In this document: piece after piece, positions 1 to 9,281 of the stretch
How positions within the stretch are numbered: position 1 is the stretch's first letter
Layout: the number at the start of each line of letters is the position of its first letter
Source of the DNA: Myxosarcina sp. GA_180221_E-2-1-MAG-40_15
GTDB taxonomy: Bacteria; Cyanobacteriota; Cyanobacteriia; Cyanobacteriales; Xenococcaceae
Length of the DNA stretch: 58,374 nucleotides
Assembly: GCA_020692205.1 (NCBI GenBank)
Contig: JAIMKV010000024.1
Span: forward strand, 1 to 58,374
Direction of reading: 5' to 3'
Made by a program: the position numbers and the translations under genes
Notes under the pieces: model-generated
The model's database searches: none
What the model saw: the letters and a program-made list of their open reading frames with translations, nothing else
What the model was told of the DNA's origin: nothing

Positions 1-2
1 AT

Positions 3-23
3 CCCCTTCTTAAAAGAGAGGGG
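3..23. repeat. Small inverted repeat at window edge
   Basis: CCCC-T arms and AGGGG arms flank a TTAAA-type loop, with one bulged base. It is too close to the window edge to assign to a gene. I see no ORF in the first 280 bases other than the psbA 3' region. Confidence 0.3.
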
Positions 24-219
24 TCTTCTCGCTCACGCCAGATAAAAAAAAGCAAAATTAGCCCAAACCATTCCCAAAATCCTACTGTATCCATTATTAT
101 ATTACTCCTATCCACTTCGCTTTTATTTATTAGCTAGCTCTTCATTTATGCAATAGTTTTGTTCCTATAGTTCCCAATACATTAAGTTGTCGAACAATTC
201 CTGCATAAATTTTACCAAC

Positions 220-246
220 AAAAAAAATGCCCTTCCAAAGAAGAGC
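220..246 (-). terminator. Rho-independent terminator of psbA
   Basis: Read on the minus strand, a 7-bp stem (GCTCTTC / GAAGGGC, one G-T wobble) with a TTTG loop is followed at once by A and a run of eight T. It lies 36 bases past the psbA stop codon, where a terminator for a strongly expressed monocistronic psbA is expected. Confidence 0.75.
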
Positions 247-282
247 GTTATTGAATCTAACTAAATAAGGTTATAAAACTGA

Positions 283-1365
283 CTAACCGTTGATAGCAGG
301 AGCAGTCATGGCTACAGGAGCAGCTTCGCCACCAGCCAAATCTAGAGGAAAGTTGTGAGCATTGCGTTCGTGCATTACCTCAAAACCAAGGTTGGCACGA
401 TTAAGCACATCAGCCCAAGTATTGATTACATGACCCTGAGAATCGAGGACAGACTGATTAAAGTTAAAGCCGTTGAGGTTAAATGCCATGGTGGAAATTC
501 CCATAGCAGTAAACCAAATTCCGATTACTGGCCATGCACCTAAAAAGAAGTGCAGTGAGCGAGAGTTGTTAAAGGAAGCATATTGGAAGATCAAACGACC
601 AAAATAGCCGTGTGCAGCCACAATATTATAAGTTTCTTCCTCTTGACCGAACTTGTAGCCATAATTTAATGACTCAGTTTCAGTTGTTTCCCGTACTAGT
701 GAAGATGTCACCAAAGAACCATGCATTGCTGAGAACAAAGCACCACCAAAGACACCTGCTACTCCCAACATGTGGAAGGGGTGCATCAAAATGTTATGTT
801 CTGCTTGGAATACCAACATAAAGTTGAATGTTCCGCTAATTCCTAAAGGCATTCCATCGGAAAAAGAACCTTGTCCTAGGGGATAAATTAGGAAGACGGC
901 GGTTGCGGCGGATACTGGAGCAGAATATGCCACGCAGATCCAAGGACGCATACCTAAACGAAAACTTAGTTCCCATTGACGACCCATCCAACAGAAAATG
1001 CCGATCAGGAAGTGGAAAATAATTAGCTGATAGGGGCCTCCATTATAAAGCCATTCATCCAAAGATGCTGCTTCCCAAATAGGATAAAAGTGTAATCCAA
1101 TCGCATTACTAGAGGGAACAACCGCACCAGAAATAATGTTATTTCCATAGAGTAGTGAGCCAGCAACGGGTTCGCGAATGCCGTCAATATCAACAGCAGG
1201 TGCTGCGATGAAAGCAATTATGAAACAGATAGTAGCCGAGAGAAGACAAGGGATCATAATAACGCCAAACCAACCAACATAAATGCGGTTGTTAGTGTCA
1301 GTAATCCAACGACAAAATTTTTCCCACAGGCTATAATCATCACCTTGACGAATAGTAGTTGTCAT
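283..1365 (-). CDS. psbA: Photosystem II D1 protein
   Basis: D1 reaction-centre protein of photosystem II, an integral thylakoid protein that binds the redox cofactors and most of the Mn4CaO5 cluster. The 360-residue length is standard. Visible functional residues are Tyr161 (YZ), Asp170, Glu189, His190, His198, His215, Ser264, His272, His332, Glu333, His337 and Asp342. Ala344 is followed by a 16-residue C-terminal extension that CtpA would remove. Residue 130 is Gln, the D1:1 (low-light/standard) type rather than D1:2. Gly80, Phe158 and Thr286 argue against the microaerobic D1' variant. The gene stands alone with its own promoter and terminator. Trp126 and Phe135 differ from the more usual Tyr at these sites (from memory of the family), without affecting known ligands. 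Confidence 0.98.
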   Translation of the reverse strand: MTTTIRQGDDYSLWEKFCRWITDTNNRIYVGWFGVIMIPCLLSATICFIIAFIAAPAVDIDGIREPVAGSLLYGNNIISGAVVPSSNAIGLHFYPIWEAASLDEWLYNGGPYQLIIFHFLIGIFCWMGRQWELSFRLGMRPWICVAYSAPVSAATAVFLIYPLGQGSFSDGMPLGISGTFNFMLVFQAEHNILMHPFHMLGVAGVFGGALFSAMHGSLVTSSLVRETTETESLNYGYKFGQEEETYNIVAAHGYFGRLIFQYASFNNSRSLHFFLGAWPVIGIWFTAMGISTMAFNLNGFNFNQSVLDSQGHVINTWADVLNRANLGFEVMHERNAHNFPLDLAGGEAAPVAMTAPAING

Positions 1366-1428
1366 AGATTATATATAGCTAAATGTGTTTTACATCATTT
1401 GGAGACAATAAAACTGTCCCTATTTCTT

Positions 1429-1456
1429 AGTATATTTATAGCTCTTTAAATTGAAA
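1429..1456 (-). promoter_or_regulatory. Putative psbA promoter
   Basis: On the minus strand TTTCAA (1451-1456) and TATACT (1429-1434) are separated by 16 bases, giving a start near 1422 and a leader of about 57 nt, similar to known cyanobacterial psbA leaders. No clear Shine-Dalgarno precedes the ATG. The call rests on motif spacing only. Confidence 0.4.
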
Positions 1457-1573
1457 CGTATTTTTTAGTAAAATAATTTTGCTTTGTATTAAGTTCAAGT
1501 TTATATTTTGTTTGATTTATTTATTTTATTAACTAAAATTTATTACTATGAAACAATATTAAAACTATTAGAT

Positions 1574-2161
1574 TTATCTAAAGCTAAGTAACATATCTAT
1601 TTCTTGAATTGTTAAATTGCGCCACTGTCCAGGCTCTAAACCAGTTAGATTAATTTGCTGAGAATTACTACCCAGAGCAATTCTAATTAATCTCAAAGTA
1701 GGAAACCCCACCGCCGCAGTCATTCTTCTGACTTGACGGTTTTTTCCCTCGGTAAGAGTCATTTCTAACCAACAAGTAGGGATAGATTGGCGATCGCGTA
1801 TGGGCGGAATACGAGGTGGAAAATTAGGCTCAGCAGATAATAAACGTACTTTGGCTTTACGGGTGCAATAGTTTTTAATCCTTACACCGTTACGTAGTTT
1901 ATTTAATGCAGATTCGTCGGGAATACGCTCTATTTGAACACAATAAGTACGAGGATGGGCAAACTTGGGATTAGCTAATCGGTTTTGGAGTTGTCCGTTA
2001 TCAGTCAGTAGTAACAACCCTTCGCTATCTAAATCCAACCTGCCTACGGGATAAATTTCTGGGATGGGCAGATAATTTTTTAATGTCGGACGAGGGCGAT
2101 CGCTATTATCGGTAAACTGACACAGCACTCCATAAGGTTTATAAAACAAAATATATTTCAT
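1574..2161 (-). CDS. RluE/RsuA-family rRNA pseudouridine synthase
   Basis: Converts a uridine in ribosomal RNA to pseudouridine. The RsuA-type signature [14 protein letters not shown] lies at about residues 40-53, with the catalytic Asp predicted at 43. The later GKNRQVRRM block is also typical. The 195-residue protein starts directly with the catalytic domain and has no N-terminal S4 domain, matching the short RluE branch (23S rRNA). The exact target uridine cannot be read from the sequence. It lies between psbA and a response regulator with no obvious operon partner. Confidence 0.88.
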   Translation of the reverse strand: MKYILFYKPYGVLCQFTDNSDRPRPTLKNYLPIPEIYPVGRLDLDSEGLLLLTDNGQLQNRLANPKFAHPRTYCVQIERIPDESALNKLRNGVRIKNYCTRKAKVRLLSAEPNFPPRIPPIRDRQSIPTCWLEMTLTEGKNRQVRRMTAAVGFPTLRLIRIALGSNSQQINLTGLEPGQWRNLTIQEIDMLLSFR

Positions 2162-2225
2162 TTGTTTTTGATTCCTGCTAGAAGTCTATTTCATCACAAT
2201 TAATACTGCTATGATAAATTCAAAT

Positions 2226-2942
2226 TTAAACATTATCGTCTTCAAATTTGTAGCCAACACCAACCACAGTTTTAATGAACGTAGGGTTAGCCGAGTCTGG
2301 CTCTATTTTTTTACGTAGTCTTCTAATGTGGGTATCAACTACTCGTTCATCGCCAAAAAAGTCATTACCCCAAAGTTTATCGATCAGCTGGGTGCGACTC
2401 CAAACCCTTCCAGGGTAACTAAGAAAGGTAGAAAGAAGATTGAATTCCAGGGTGGTCAGATCTAATTCTTCAGGAGTTTGTGAGTTTAGCTGTCTGGTGG
2501 CTATATATTGATCTAAATCGACAGAGAAATGTTTAGTGCGGTAGGTTTGAGAGTTTTCTTCCTGTACACCATGACGCAGGCTGCGTCGCAACAGGGCGCG
2601 AACTCTGGCAACTAATTCTCTAGGGCTAAAAGGTTTTACCAAATAATCATCTGCCCCTGTAGAGAGTCCAATTACTCGATCTATTTCTTCACCTCTAGCG
2701 GTAAGCATCAAGATATAAGGATCTTTATCATAGGGTTGCTGACGAATACGAGTACAGACCTCAAGTCCATCTAAACCAGGAAGCATTAAATCGAGAATAA
2801 CTACATCTGGTTTTTGCTGTTTAAAAATATCTAATGCTGTTAATCCATCGTTGGCAACACGACAAGAAAAGCTCTCTTGGGTTAAAGTTTGTTCAATTAA
2901 TTGAGCGATTTCTTGTTCGTCTTCAACAATAAGAATTTCCAT
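2226..2942 (-). CDS. OmpR/PhoB-type response regulator
   Basis: Two-component response regulator of 238 residues. The receiver domain (about 1-115) has acidic residues EDE at 7-9, phospho-acceptor Asp51, the TAR switch region at 81-83 and conserved Lys103. A winged-helix DNA-binding domain (about 135-235) ends in the VVDTHIRRLRKKIE recognition helix and the VGVGYKF wing. No histidine kinase is adjacent, so the cognate sensor is encoded elsewhere. It resembles SphR-like cyanobacterial regulators, but I cannot separate paralogues by eye and give no symbol. Confidence 0.9.
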   Translation of the reverse strand: MEILIVEDEQEIAQLIEQTLTQESFSCRVANDGLTALDIFKQQKPDVVILDLMLPGLDGLEVCTRIRQQPYDKDPYILMLTARGEEIDRVIGLSTGADDYLVKPFSPRELVARVRALLRRSLRHGVQEENSQTYRTKHFSVDLDQYIATRQLNSQTPEELDLTTLEFNLLSTFLSYPGRVWSRTQLIDKLWGNDFFGDERVVDTHIRRLRKKIEPDSANPTFIKTVVGVGYKFEDDNV

Positions 2943-3062
2943 TTGAGATCACAATCAATGATTTGAGAAAAATTATTTCAGCATTTGCTTATATGATGTC
3001 ATGTTTAAAACAACTTAAAGTTGAAATAACCAGGTTTTAAAACCAACAAGTTATTTGGTTAA

Positions 3063-4334
3063 CTAGATTTTTTGAGATTTAGTGACTACACCACTAATTG
3101 CAGCCAAAAGTATCCAGGCAAATGTATTCACGCGCAAATCAAAAATAGTGACATCAGTAAAATTAAAGAGAATGTAGGAGTTAAAGGCAATCAAATAGCT
3201 AAAAAAGATTAGCTGACCATCTTTGCCAGACCAGTTCAATAAAAATCTGACTGCTTGAACCATAATTGAGCCAACAATTGCCATTAATAACAATGTAGTA
3301 ATGATTCCCGTTTCGGCACTTAACATCAAGAAAAAATTATGGGGATGTCCAAACCAATAATTCATTTTGGCTTCGTAAAGAGGCGTAAAGTTACGTAATC
3401 CCCAACCAAACAAAGGACGTTCTCTAATTAAATCCCAGCAAAACTGCCATTGAGTGATGCGGAGAGTTTCTACAGGACGCTGATACATTTGGTCTGATAG
3501 TCTCGTCCAAATAAAGGTAGGAACAACTTGGCGTAATTGTGTGCCACCAAAATCAGGAATAAAAGAAGCCCAAAGAATTGCCGTAGCAGCACCAAGAACT
3601 CCCCATACTAACCAACGCCAACCTAGATAAACAGCATAAGCCATAAAGCCAAATACAGCTAGTCCCCAAGCATTGCGAGAGCTAGTAAAAACTAATCCGC
3701 TGAGATCTACTATTAAAATCAGCGTTAGCAAAAGTAAGATTGGAATTTGAAGTTTAGTAGATTTTCGTTGCCAAGACTGCCAGTTTTCTAACCATAATCC
3801 AAATGTTAGACTAAGAGCGATCGCCAGATAAATTGCCAGAAAATTAGTGTAAATAAACACCGATGACATTCTTCCCGTTGGTATCCCTTGGGGAACTAAC
3901 TGCCAGCCCAAAATAGCTTCGATTAATGCAGGAGTATCCCAAGCTGCAAACATTTGTCCAAAACCGAGAATAACTATTGGCAAGGAGGGAAGTATGAGCA
4001 ACCATGATAATTGTCTGAGTTGAATCAACTCTGTAATTAAATACCTGAAGGCAACAAACAAAGCAAAAAAAGGCAAGAAATTAGCTAGCCCTAACCACGC
4101 TGCTTGAGAATACTCTGCTCGTACTGAACTGATAATGAGAAAACCAGCTATTACTCCCAATCCTTGATTAAGCGGACTATTGATCATCTTGTCATAGCTA
4201 TTGAGCCAAAGCGTAACTAAAACTAAGATTAATCCGAATGCTCCTAGCGCAGGAAACAAGGGGAAGAAAAGGAGGCTGAGGCTAAAATAGAACCATGTCC
4301 AATTTCCAGCAGTTTTTAACTTGCTAAACCACAT
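3063..4334 (-). CDS. O-antigen ligase (Wzy_C-type) family membrane protein
   Basis: Polytopic inner-membrane protein of 423 residues with about ten to eleven hydrophobic segments. A large periplasmic loop carries the family signature FGWGLRNF followed by HPHNFFLMLSAETG (residues 330-343); the His of this loop is important in WaaL-type ligases. Family members ligate or polymerise glycan chains carried on lipid. Cyanobacterial paralogues include IctB-like proteins once proposed in bicarbonate uptake, so the substrate is uncertain. It lies downstream of the TolC-like gene on the same strand, separated by a strong hairpin. Confidence 0.75.
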   Translation of the reverse strand: MWFSKLKTAGNWTWFYFSLSLLFFPLFPALGAFGLILVLVTLWLNSYDKMINSPLNQGLGVIAGFLIISSVRAEYSQAAWLGLANFLPFFALFVAFRYLITELIQLRQLSWLLILPSLPIVILGFGQMFAAWDTPALIEAILGWQLVPQGIPTGRMSSVFIYTNFLAIYLAIALSLTFGLWLENWQSWQRKSTKLQIPILLLLTLILIVDLSGLVFTSSRNAWGLAVFGFMAYAVYLGWRWLVWGVLGAATAILWASFIPDFGGTQLRQVVPTFIWTRLSDQMYQRPVETLRITQWQFCWDLIRERPLFGWGLRNFTPLYEAKMNYWFGHPHNFFLMLSAETGIITTLLLMAIVGSIMVQAVRFLLNWSGKDGQLIFFSYLIAFNSYILFNFTDVTIFDLRVNTFAWILLAAISGVVTKSQKI

Positions 4335-4402
4335 TAATTTTGAAATTTTGATCGCGATCGCTGCTTAAAGAATCAAGCATATTCCTATAATTTAAAGTTT
4401 GA

Positions 4403-4433
4403 GGTTTAAAGCCATTACTCGTGGCTTTAAACC
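4403..4433 (-). terminator. Perfect 11-bp stem-loop between tolC-like and ligase genes
   Basis: GGTTTAAAGCC and GGCTTTAAACC flank a 9-base loop, a perfect 11-bp hairpin 38 bases after the tolC-like stop on the minus strand. No T tract follows, so it could be a factor-independent terminator of low quality, an RNA-stabilising end or a processing site. Confidence 0.4.
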
Positions 4434-4470
4434 AATAAATTTGAACAAGAAAAACTGAATATAAAGACTA

Positions 4471-6216
4471 TTAAGGCAAATCCTGCAAGCTATTATCAGG
4501 AGTGTTAGAAACTTGTCTTTGTAAATCAACATATGATTGATTGTAATCAGTAATTGAAGAAAGCAAGTTACCCCGTGCCGTAGTTAGCTGAGTCTGAGCA
4601 TCAATTACGTCGGTTTGAGTGCCTACTCCCGCCTGGAAACGCAATCTAGCCAAGCGCAGACTTTCTTCTGCCAATTCTACCTCTTTGGTCGCCGTACCAA
4701 TATTATTTTGATTCGACTCTAGTTGAAAATAGGCTTGTTCTACAGCAAACCGAATCTGATTGCGTTGGTTGGCAAATTGAGTTGCCGCAATTTCAGCATC
4801 TGTTTCTGCTTGGTCGGCAGCAGCACGAGCAGAGCCTCCGTCATATAGTCTCCACTGTAAATTCAAACCAACGCTGTACTGGTCGCTAAGATCAAAATCA
4901 TCTTCAAAGTCATCGTCTAGGCTGTAATTAGCATTAGCACTTAGAGTTGGTCTAGTAGTGGATAAAGCAATTGTCCGTTGCTCTTGACCAATTTCTCTTT
5001 GCAGTAATAACTGTTCCAGTTCAGCACGATTCTTAAAAGCTTGGACAATAGTTTCTGCTAAAGCTAAATTCCATACACCAGCTTCTTCAATAGCATCGGC
5101 TGTAGAAAGATCGGTACTATGGTCGACGCTTAAGGTTTCTGCTAATTGTCGCCGAGCAATGCTCTGATTAGCTCTAGCAGTGGTCAATCTTTGCTGTGCT
5201 TGAGCTAATTCTACCTCAGCACGCAAAACGTCAAATCTGGTACCCAATCCTGCCTCTTCTAAAAGTTGAGCATCTTTCAAGGTTTGGGAGGCATCTTCCA
5301 CCGCAGCTATTTGAATTTCTACCTGAGCATCGCTATTTTGCAAACTATAGTAATCTCTGGCAGTCTCAAAACGAGCTACTTCAACGACTCTTTCCAAATC
5401 CAACTCATCGATCCGCAGTTGCTTTTCGGCAGCACGAATGCTTGCTCCTCTTCGACCACCATTGTAAAATTCGTAATTGATGCCCAAACCTCCAGTAAAA
5501 TTAAAACTGCTGGAGCTTGCATTGGTGAATTGATCTTCGGCTAACTGTCGGGCAAGATCTTCGGTAAGATTAGGGTTATTTTCCAGGGCTTGTTCTACTT
5601 CTTGGTCAATATTTTGGTCGATCACACTGTCGAGAAAAGCACTATTACCATAACTCAGTCCGCTAGTCAGATCCAAAGTAGGATAGAGTGCTGCCCTTTC
5701 TTGTCTTAAGGTAGCTTCGCCACGTTCTGCCCTTAGCCTGGCTTCGGCGATTTCTTGGTTGTTTTTAAGCGATAATTCGATCGCCTGTTCTAAAGTAATT
5801 GGTTTTTGATCATCAACTTCAACTTCATTAGGTTGAGTGGGAAACGACAGAGGATTTCCACTAGGATTTAGCCGCTCTGGATTAGAAATTGGCTGTTGGG
5901 CTGGTTGAATAATCTCTTGAGTGGTTTCTTGGGTAGAATCGTCTGCCTGAGCCAATTTTTCGGCAACTAATCGAGAAAAATTAGTTGGAGAACTTGTTGG
6001 TTGTTTATCTTGCTCGGCAAATAAAGATAATGAGAAAGCTGACGATGACGATGCAGTTCGCTGATTATCTCCCTGCAAATTACTTACTTTGACCAAATGA
6101 GCGTAATTGTTTAAACCCGAATCAGGTTTATTTTCAGCAGTAGCTGGGACTACATTGCTGATTGCTAGAGCCGTACTAATACCAACTACCTGGATGAATT
6201 GATTTTGCTTACCCAC
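4471..6216 (-). CDS. TolC-like outer-membrane efflux protein
   Basis: Trimeric outer-membrane channel-tunnel protein for type I secretion or multidrug efflux. It is 581 residues long, with an N-terminal export signal (about 1-28) and a low-complexity spacer to about residue 130. Two outer-membrane-efflux repeats rich in alpha-helical Ala/Gln/Glu heptads follow (about 140-350 and 365-570). Each repeat has a short beta segment in which aromatic and Gly residues alternate (for example SFNFTGGLGINYEF). The start is GTG: AAGGAG lies 7 bases upstream. No pump or adaptor subunit is adjacent, as is usual for the single cyanobacterial TolC. Confidence 0.88.
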   Translation of the reverse strand: MGKQNQFIQVVGISTALAISNVVPATAENKPDSGLNNYAHLVKVSNLQGDNQRTASSSSAFSLSLFAEQDKQPTSSPTNFSRLVAEKLAQADDSTQETTQEIIQPAQQPISNPERLNPSGNPLSFPTQPNEVEVDDQKPITLEQAIELSLKNNQEIAEARLRAERGEATLRQERAALYPTLDLTSGLSYGNSAFLDSVIDQNIDQEVEQALENNPNLTEDLARQLAEDQFTNASSSSFNFTGGLGINYEFYNGGRRGASIRAAEKQLRIDELDLERVVEVARFETARDYYSLQNSDAQVEIQIAAVEDASQTLKDAQLLEEAGLGTRFDVLRAEVELAQAQQRLTTARANQSIARRQLAETLSVDHSTDLSTADAIEEAGVWNLALAETIVQAFKNRAELEQLLLQREIGQEQRTIALSTTRPTLSANANYSLDDDFEDDFDLSDQYSVGLNLQWRLYDGGSARAAADQAETDAEIAATQFANQRNQIRFAVEQAYFQLESNQNNIGTATKEVELAEESLRLARLRFQAGVGTQTDVIDAQTQLTTARGNLLSSITDYNQSYVDLQRQVSNTPDNSLQDLP

Positions 6217-6422
6217 TCCTCACTCCTTTATTGATTAAAATATCTGTCCGTGAAACCTAGACAATTTTATACTCGCTATTATTTTTATGGCATTAATCTG
6301 GTTAATTACAACACTTAAATAAAGCAGTGTATTGCTTCACCATCAGATTACAATCAAACTGTTAAAATTTTTAGAATTAATCTGTCTGTTAATGTTTGAG
6401 GTAATTTACTACAGCAATAAAG

Positions 6423-6941
6423 TTAGTATTTGACTAAGCTGATTAGCGGTACATCGGGTAGTCGATCTTTGCCTTTTAGACCCAGCAGCTCAATTACAAA
6501 GGCAAAACCAATTACTTCGGCTTTCATCTGGGACAATAATTCGGCAGTGGCTTTAGCTGTTCCCCCTGTAGCTAATAAGTCATCGACAATCAACACTTTG
6601 GCTTGAGGAGCGATCGCATCTTGATGAATTTCTAGCCGATCTATGCCGTACTCTAGTTCATAAGCCACAGAATGTATGGGGGCAGGTAGTTTCCCTGGTT
6701 TCCGCACCGGAACAAAACCCGCCTTGAGCTGATAAGCCAGAGGTGGGGCAAAAATAAACCCCCTCGATTCCATGCCCACAATATAATCTGGTTCTAGATT
6801 TGCAGTTTGGCATTGCTCGGTTAATCGGTCGATAGTATATTGCAAACCTTGAGGATTATTTAATAAAGTCGTTATGTCTCGAAACAAAATTCCTGGTTGA
6901 GGAAAATCGGGAATATCGCGAATTAAAGATTTGAGTTCCAT
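6423..6941 (-). CDS. apt: Adenine phosphoribosyltransferase
   Basis: Purine-salvage enzyme making AMP from adenine and PRPP. The 172-residue length is typical. The PRPP-binding loop [14 protein letters not shown] is at 116-129, and the N-terminal block with [12 protein letters not shown] fits the Apt subgroup of type I phosphoribosyltransferases. It is divergently oriented to the DUF3038 gene with about 130 bases between them. Confidence 0.95.
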   Translation of the reverse strand: MELKSLIRDIPDFPQPGILFRDITTLLNNPQGLQYTIDRLTEQCQTANLEPDYIVGMESRGFIFAPPLAYQLKAGFVPVRKPGKLPAPIHSVAYELEYGIDRLEIHQDAIAPQAKVLIVDDLLATGGTAKATAELLSQMKAEVIGFAFVIELLGLKGKDRLPDVPLISLVKY

Positions 6942-7071
6942 ATAAACAGCAATAAATTAGATTAGACTGGTTTTTGAGCAAGATAGCTATGGCATCATAG
7001 CACCAGAGATTTATTTGTTATCCTCGACAAAGAACAATCATCGATAACTATAATTTGGACTGAGTTTTACT

Positions 7072-7701
7072 ATGAGCCAATCTACAAGTTTAAAATCCGA
7101 TTTTTCTGACTCTGTAAATAGCCCCGCCTCGATTTTAAATACTTTACCAGACATATCTCTCCCTTCTAAGGGTTGCTCTCCTCGTACCCAACAACAAATT
7201 GATTTGCTGCTGCTGGCTTTAGAAGCTTTAGAACTAGGGGCATCAGAACAAATGCTAGCCACAGCAAGACAACTAGGCATAGAGCGAATTATTAAACATC
7301 GTGTTAATCTATGGCGCTTGCGCTGTAGCAATCCCTGGAGACGTTCTTATACGAGAGATTATTTAAGTTTAGATCAGGCTAAAGCACTGGTTGTTATTGC
7401 TGCCTACCGAGCTAAACACCTGATGGTAATTATCAGACAGCTATTAGTAGCAGAACAGCAAATGCGAGAGAAAAATCTTCCCTTAGACAATCACTTTCGG
7501 CTCTCAGAATATTTAGAACGATTTCGCGCTCATTTTCGTAGTCGAATGAACTCGCGTCGTGCTAAGGTATCAGCCTATATTGCCTCGGAGGAACAGCTTA
7601 ATGAATTAGCCTTGTCTTTGTTGAATAAGCTATTGTTCTGTACTGGAACTAGAGGAATGCAACGAGTTTGGTTTAGTTTGTTTGATGGAGAAGTGGCTTA
7701 A
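7072..7701 (+). CDS. DUF3038 family protein
   Basis: Conserved cyanobacterial protein of unknown function (209 residues). A helical core from about residue 40 has an Arg/Trp-rich block (WRLRCSNPWRR) at about 82-92. No signal peptide or membrane segment is visible. It is followed after 3 bases by the DUF4335 gene. The pairing recurs in cyanobacteria, so the two products probably work together. The family assignment is from recall of the sequence pattern. Confidence 0.75.
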   Translation: MSQSTSLKSDFSDSVNSPASILNTLPDISLPSKGCSPRTQQQIDLLLLALEALELGASEQMLATARQLGIERIIKHRVNLWRLRCSNPWRRSYTRDYLSLDQAKALVVIAAYRAKHLMVIIRQLLVAEQQMREKNLPLDNHFRLSEYLERFRAHFRSRMNSRRAKVSAYIASEEQLNELALSLLNKLLFCTGTRGMQRVWFSLFDGEVA

Positions 7702-7704
7702 ATA

Positions 7705-8379
7705 ATGAATACGAAACGACAGTATAGTTTGCCTAACTGCAATCTAATCTTAGAGGGTTTAGAAGATGCCGACACCGAAAATGTCAATATTTTAGATGGA
7801 AAGCCCTCGATGTCTATTTTGATTAATGCTGAATGTCATTTGCTTCACTCCAATCAAAAGTTGAGTGGTGGCAGAGTTTTTTTACAAAACCTTTCTTCCG
7901 CTGTAAGTAATTATGCTCAAGGGTTGCTGAGTGGTCTACCTCAAGCTGAGCGCAATACTACTGAATATCCTCAGGTATCGATGACTCATTTAGCCGAACA
8001 ACATCTTCATCGTTTAACTTTTGAGCCTGAACCTGAAAGTGAACAGAGTAAAACCGAGGTTGATTTAACTACCGTAGAGCTATTTGACTTAGTTGATGCG
8101 ATCGATCAGTTTTATGCGGATCGTTCTGCCTTACCCAATATGACTCTTGAATTGCAGTCCGTTAGTAAACGTTATCGTCAACCAGAACAGCCTCTATTAG
8201 AAAGATTAACTCCTGTGGCAATTGGTTTGACTAGTTTGGCAGTAGCAGCTGGAGCATTTTTTGTGATTCCTCCACCAGAAATTAATTCTCCAGAATCACC
8301 CCCAATCAACCAAACCAATGAAACGAATCCTTCGACAACCGAAACCACTCCTCTCAATGAAGAATCAAATTCTAATTAG
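7705..8379 (+). CDS. DUF4335 family protein
   Basis: Conserved cyanobacterial protein of unknown function (224 residues). An N-terminal globular domain (about 1-165) starts with RQYSLPNCNLILEGL. A single hydrophobic segment lies at about 172-190, and the tail is rich in Pro, Asn and Thr. This suggests one membrane anchor near the C terminus. It is translationally linked to the preceding DUF3038 gene (3-base gap). Confidence 0.75.
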   Translation: MNTKRQYSLPNCNLILEGLEDADTENVNILDGKPSMSILINAECHLLHSNQKLSGGRVFLQNLSSAVSNYAQGLLSGLPQAERNTTEYPQVSMTHLAEQHLHRLTFEPEPESEQSKTEVDLTTVELFDLVDAIDQFYADRSALPNMTLELQSVSKRYRQPEQPLLERLTPVAIGLTSLAVAAGAFFVIPPPEINSPESPPINQTNETNPSTTETTPLNEESNSN

Positions 8380-8538
8380 AACAATTAATCTTTGAAGCTC
8401 AACAAGCTAATTGCCTTAGCAAGGTAAGGATTAAAAAATCCACACAATACCTAAACTTTAGTAGTTTTTTGCTCTCTTGGCTAAAATCAATATACTTAAG
8501 ATAAATCTCAAAATTGCCATAACATAAATATATTTATA

Positions 8539-9243
8539 ATGCCTCAAACTGCTTTAAATTTGATTGCGGTAGGAATCTTTTTGATGACTATGACATCTTT
8601 ATTAGGACCGATTTTGCAGATTCCCCCTGTTGTTCCTGCTGCGGTTACCTTTGGCATCTTAGGTTTAGCTACGGCAGATACCTTAAGCTGGAATAGTCGA
8701 GGCGTTTCGCTTTTGCTAGACTTGTTTGCCTCAAAAGAACAACGTCAACGTATTATTAACCATGAAGCAGGACATTTTTTGACTGCTTATTTTTTAGGCA
8801 TCCCGATTACTGGCTATACTCTGACTGCTTGGGAAGTTTTGCAACAGGGGCGCTTAGGTAGGGGTGGTGTAAGCTTTGATACACAAGCTTTAACAGCAAA
8901 ACCATATGAATTTGAAGCCATGCGTCTAACTCTAGAGCGTTTTTGCACCGTTTGGATGGCAGGAGTGGCTGCGGAAAAAATCGTCTATGGCGATGCTCAA
9001 GGTGGTGCAGAAGATCGCAAGCAGTTAAAACAGGCCTTGGTAATGGCTGGTCTTCCAGAGGTAGGCTATCCTCAGAAAGAACGCTGGGCGCAATTACAGG
9101 CAACTAACTTGCTGACCAGACACCAGCAATCTTATTCAGCTTTGGTAGAGGCAATGAAACAGAGAGCTTCTGTGGCCGAATGCTATGAAGTAATCCAGCA
9201 ATATTGTGATGCTGACAGTGAAAGACTAGCTGCCAGCAATTAA
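8539..9243 (+). CDS. FtsH-like (M41-type) zinc peptidase domain protein without AAA module
   Basis: Membrane-anchored putative metalloprotease of 234 residues. Two hydrophobic segments (about 5-28 and 30-47) precede the zinc site HEAGH at 75-79. A later AEDRKQL block supplies Asp159 as probable third ligand, as in FtsH peptidases. The AAA ATPase module of FtsH is missing, so this is the cyanobacterial/plastid stand-alone M41-like group. Substrates are unknown. It could act alone or with another ATPase. The 160-base upstream gap shows no partner gene. Confidence 0.75.
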   Translation: MPQTALNLIAVGIFLMTMTSLLGPILQIPPVVPAAVTFGILGLATADTLSWNSRGVSLLLDLFASKEQRQRIINHEAGHFLTAYFLGIPITGYTLTAWEVLQQGRLGRGGVSFDTQALTAKPYEFEAMRLTLERFCTVWMAGVAAEKIVYGDAQGGAEDRKQLKQALVMAGLPEVGYPQKERWAQLQATNLLTRHQQSYSALVEAMKQRASVAECYEVIQQYCDADSERLAASN

Positions 9244-9281
9244 GCTGAAAATCAGATTTATAATCTACCGCATGTAATCCT

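Noticed and set aside
355-1217. ORFs on the strand opposite or in other frames of psbA
   Set aside because: They are shadows of the strongly conserved psbA frame and show no family resemblance or initiation signals.
3033-3044. 12-bp palindrome GGTTTTAAAACC upstream of the response regulator
   Set aside because: A zero-loop AT-rich palindrome could be an operator, but it has no second copy or known consensus and sits downstream of the response-regulator start, so I left it unassigned.
6213-6232. Yfr1-like ACTCCTCAC motif
   Set aside because: It is the complement of the tandem Shine-Dalgarno region of the tolC-like gene on the minus strand, and the flanking Yfr1 stems are absent.
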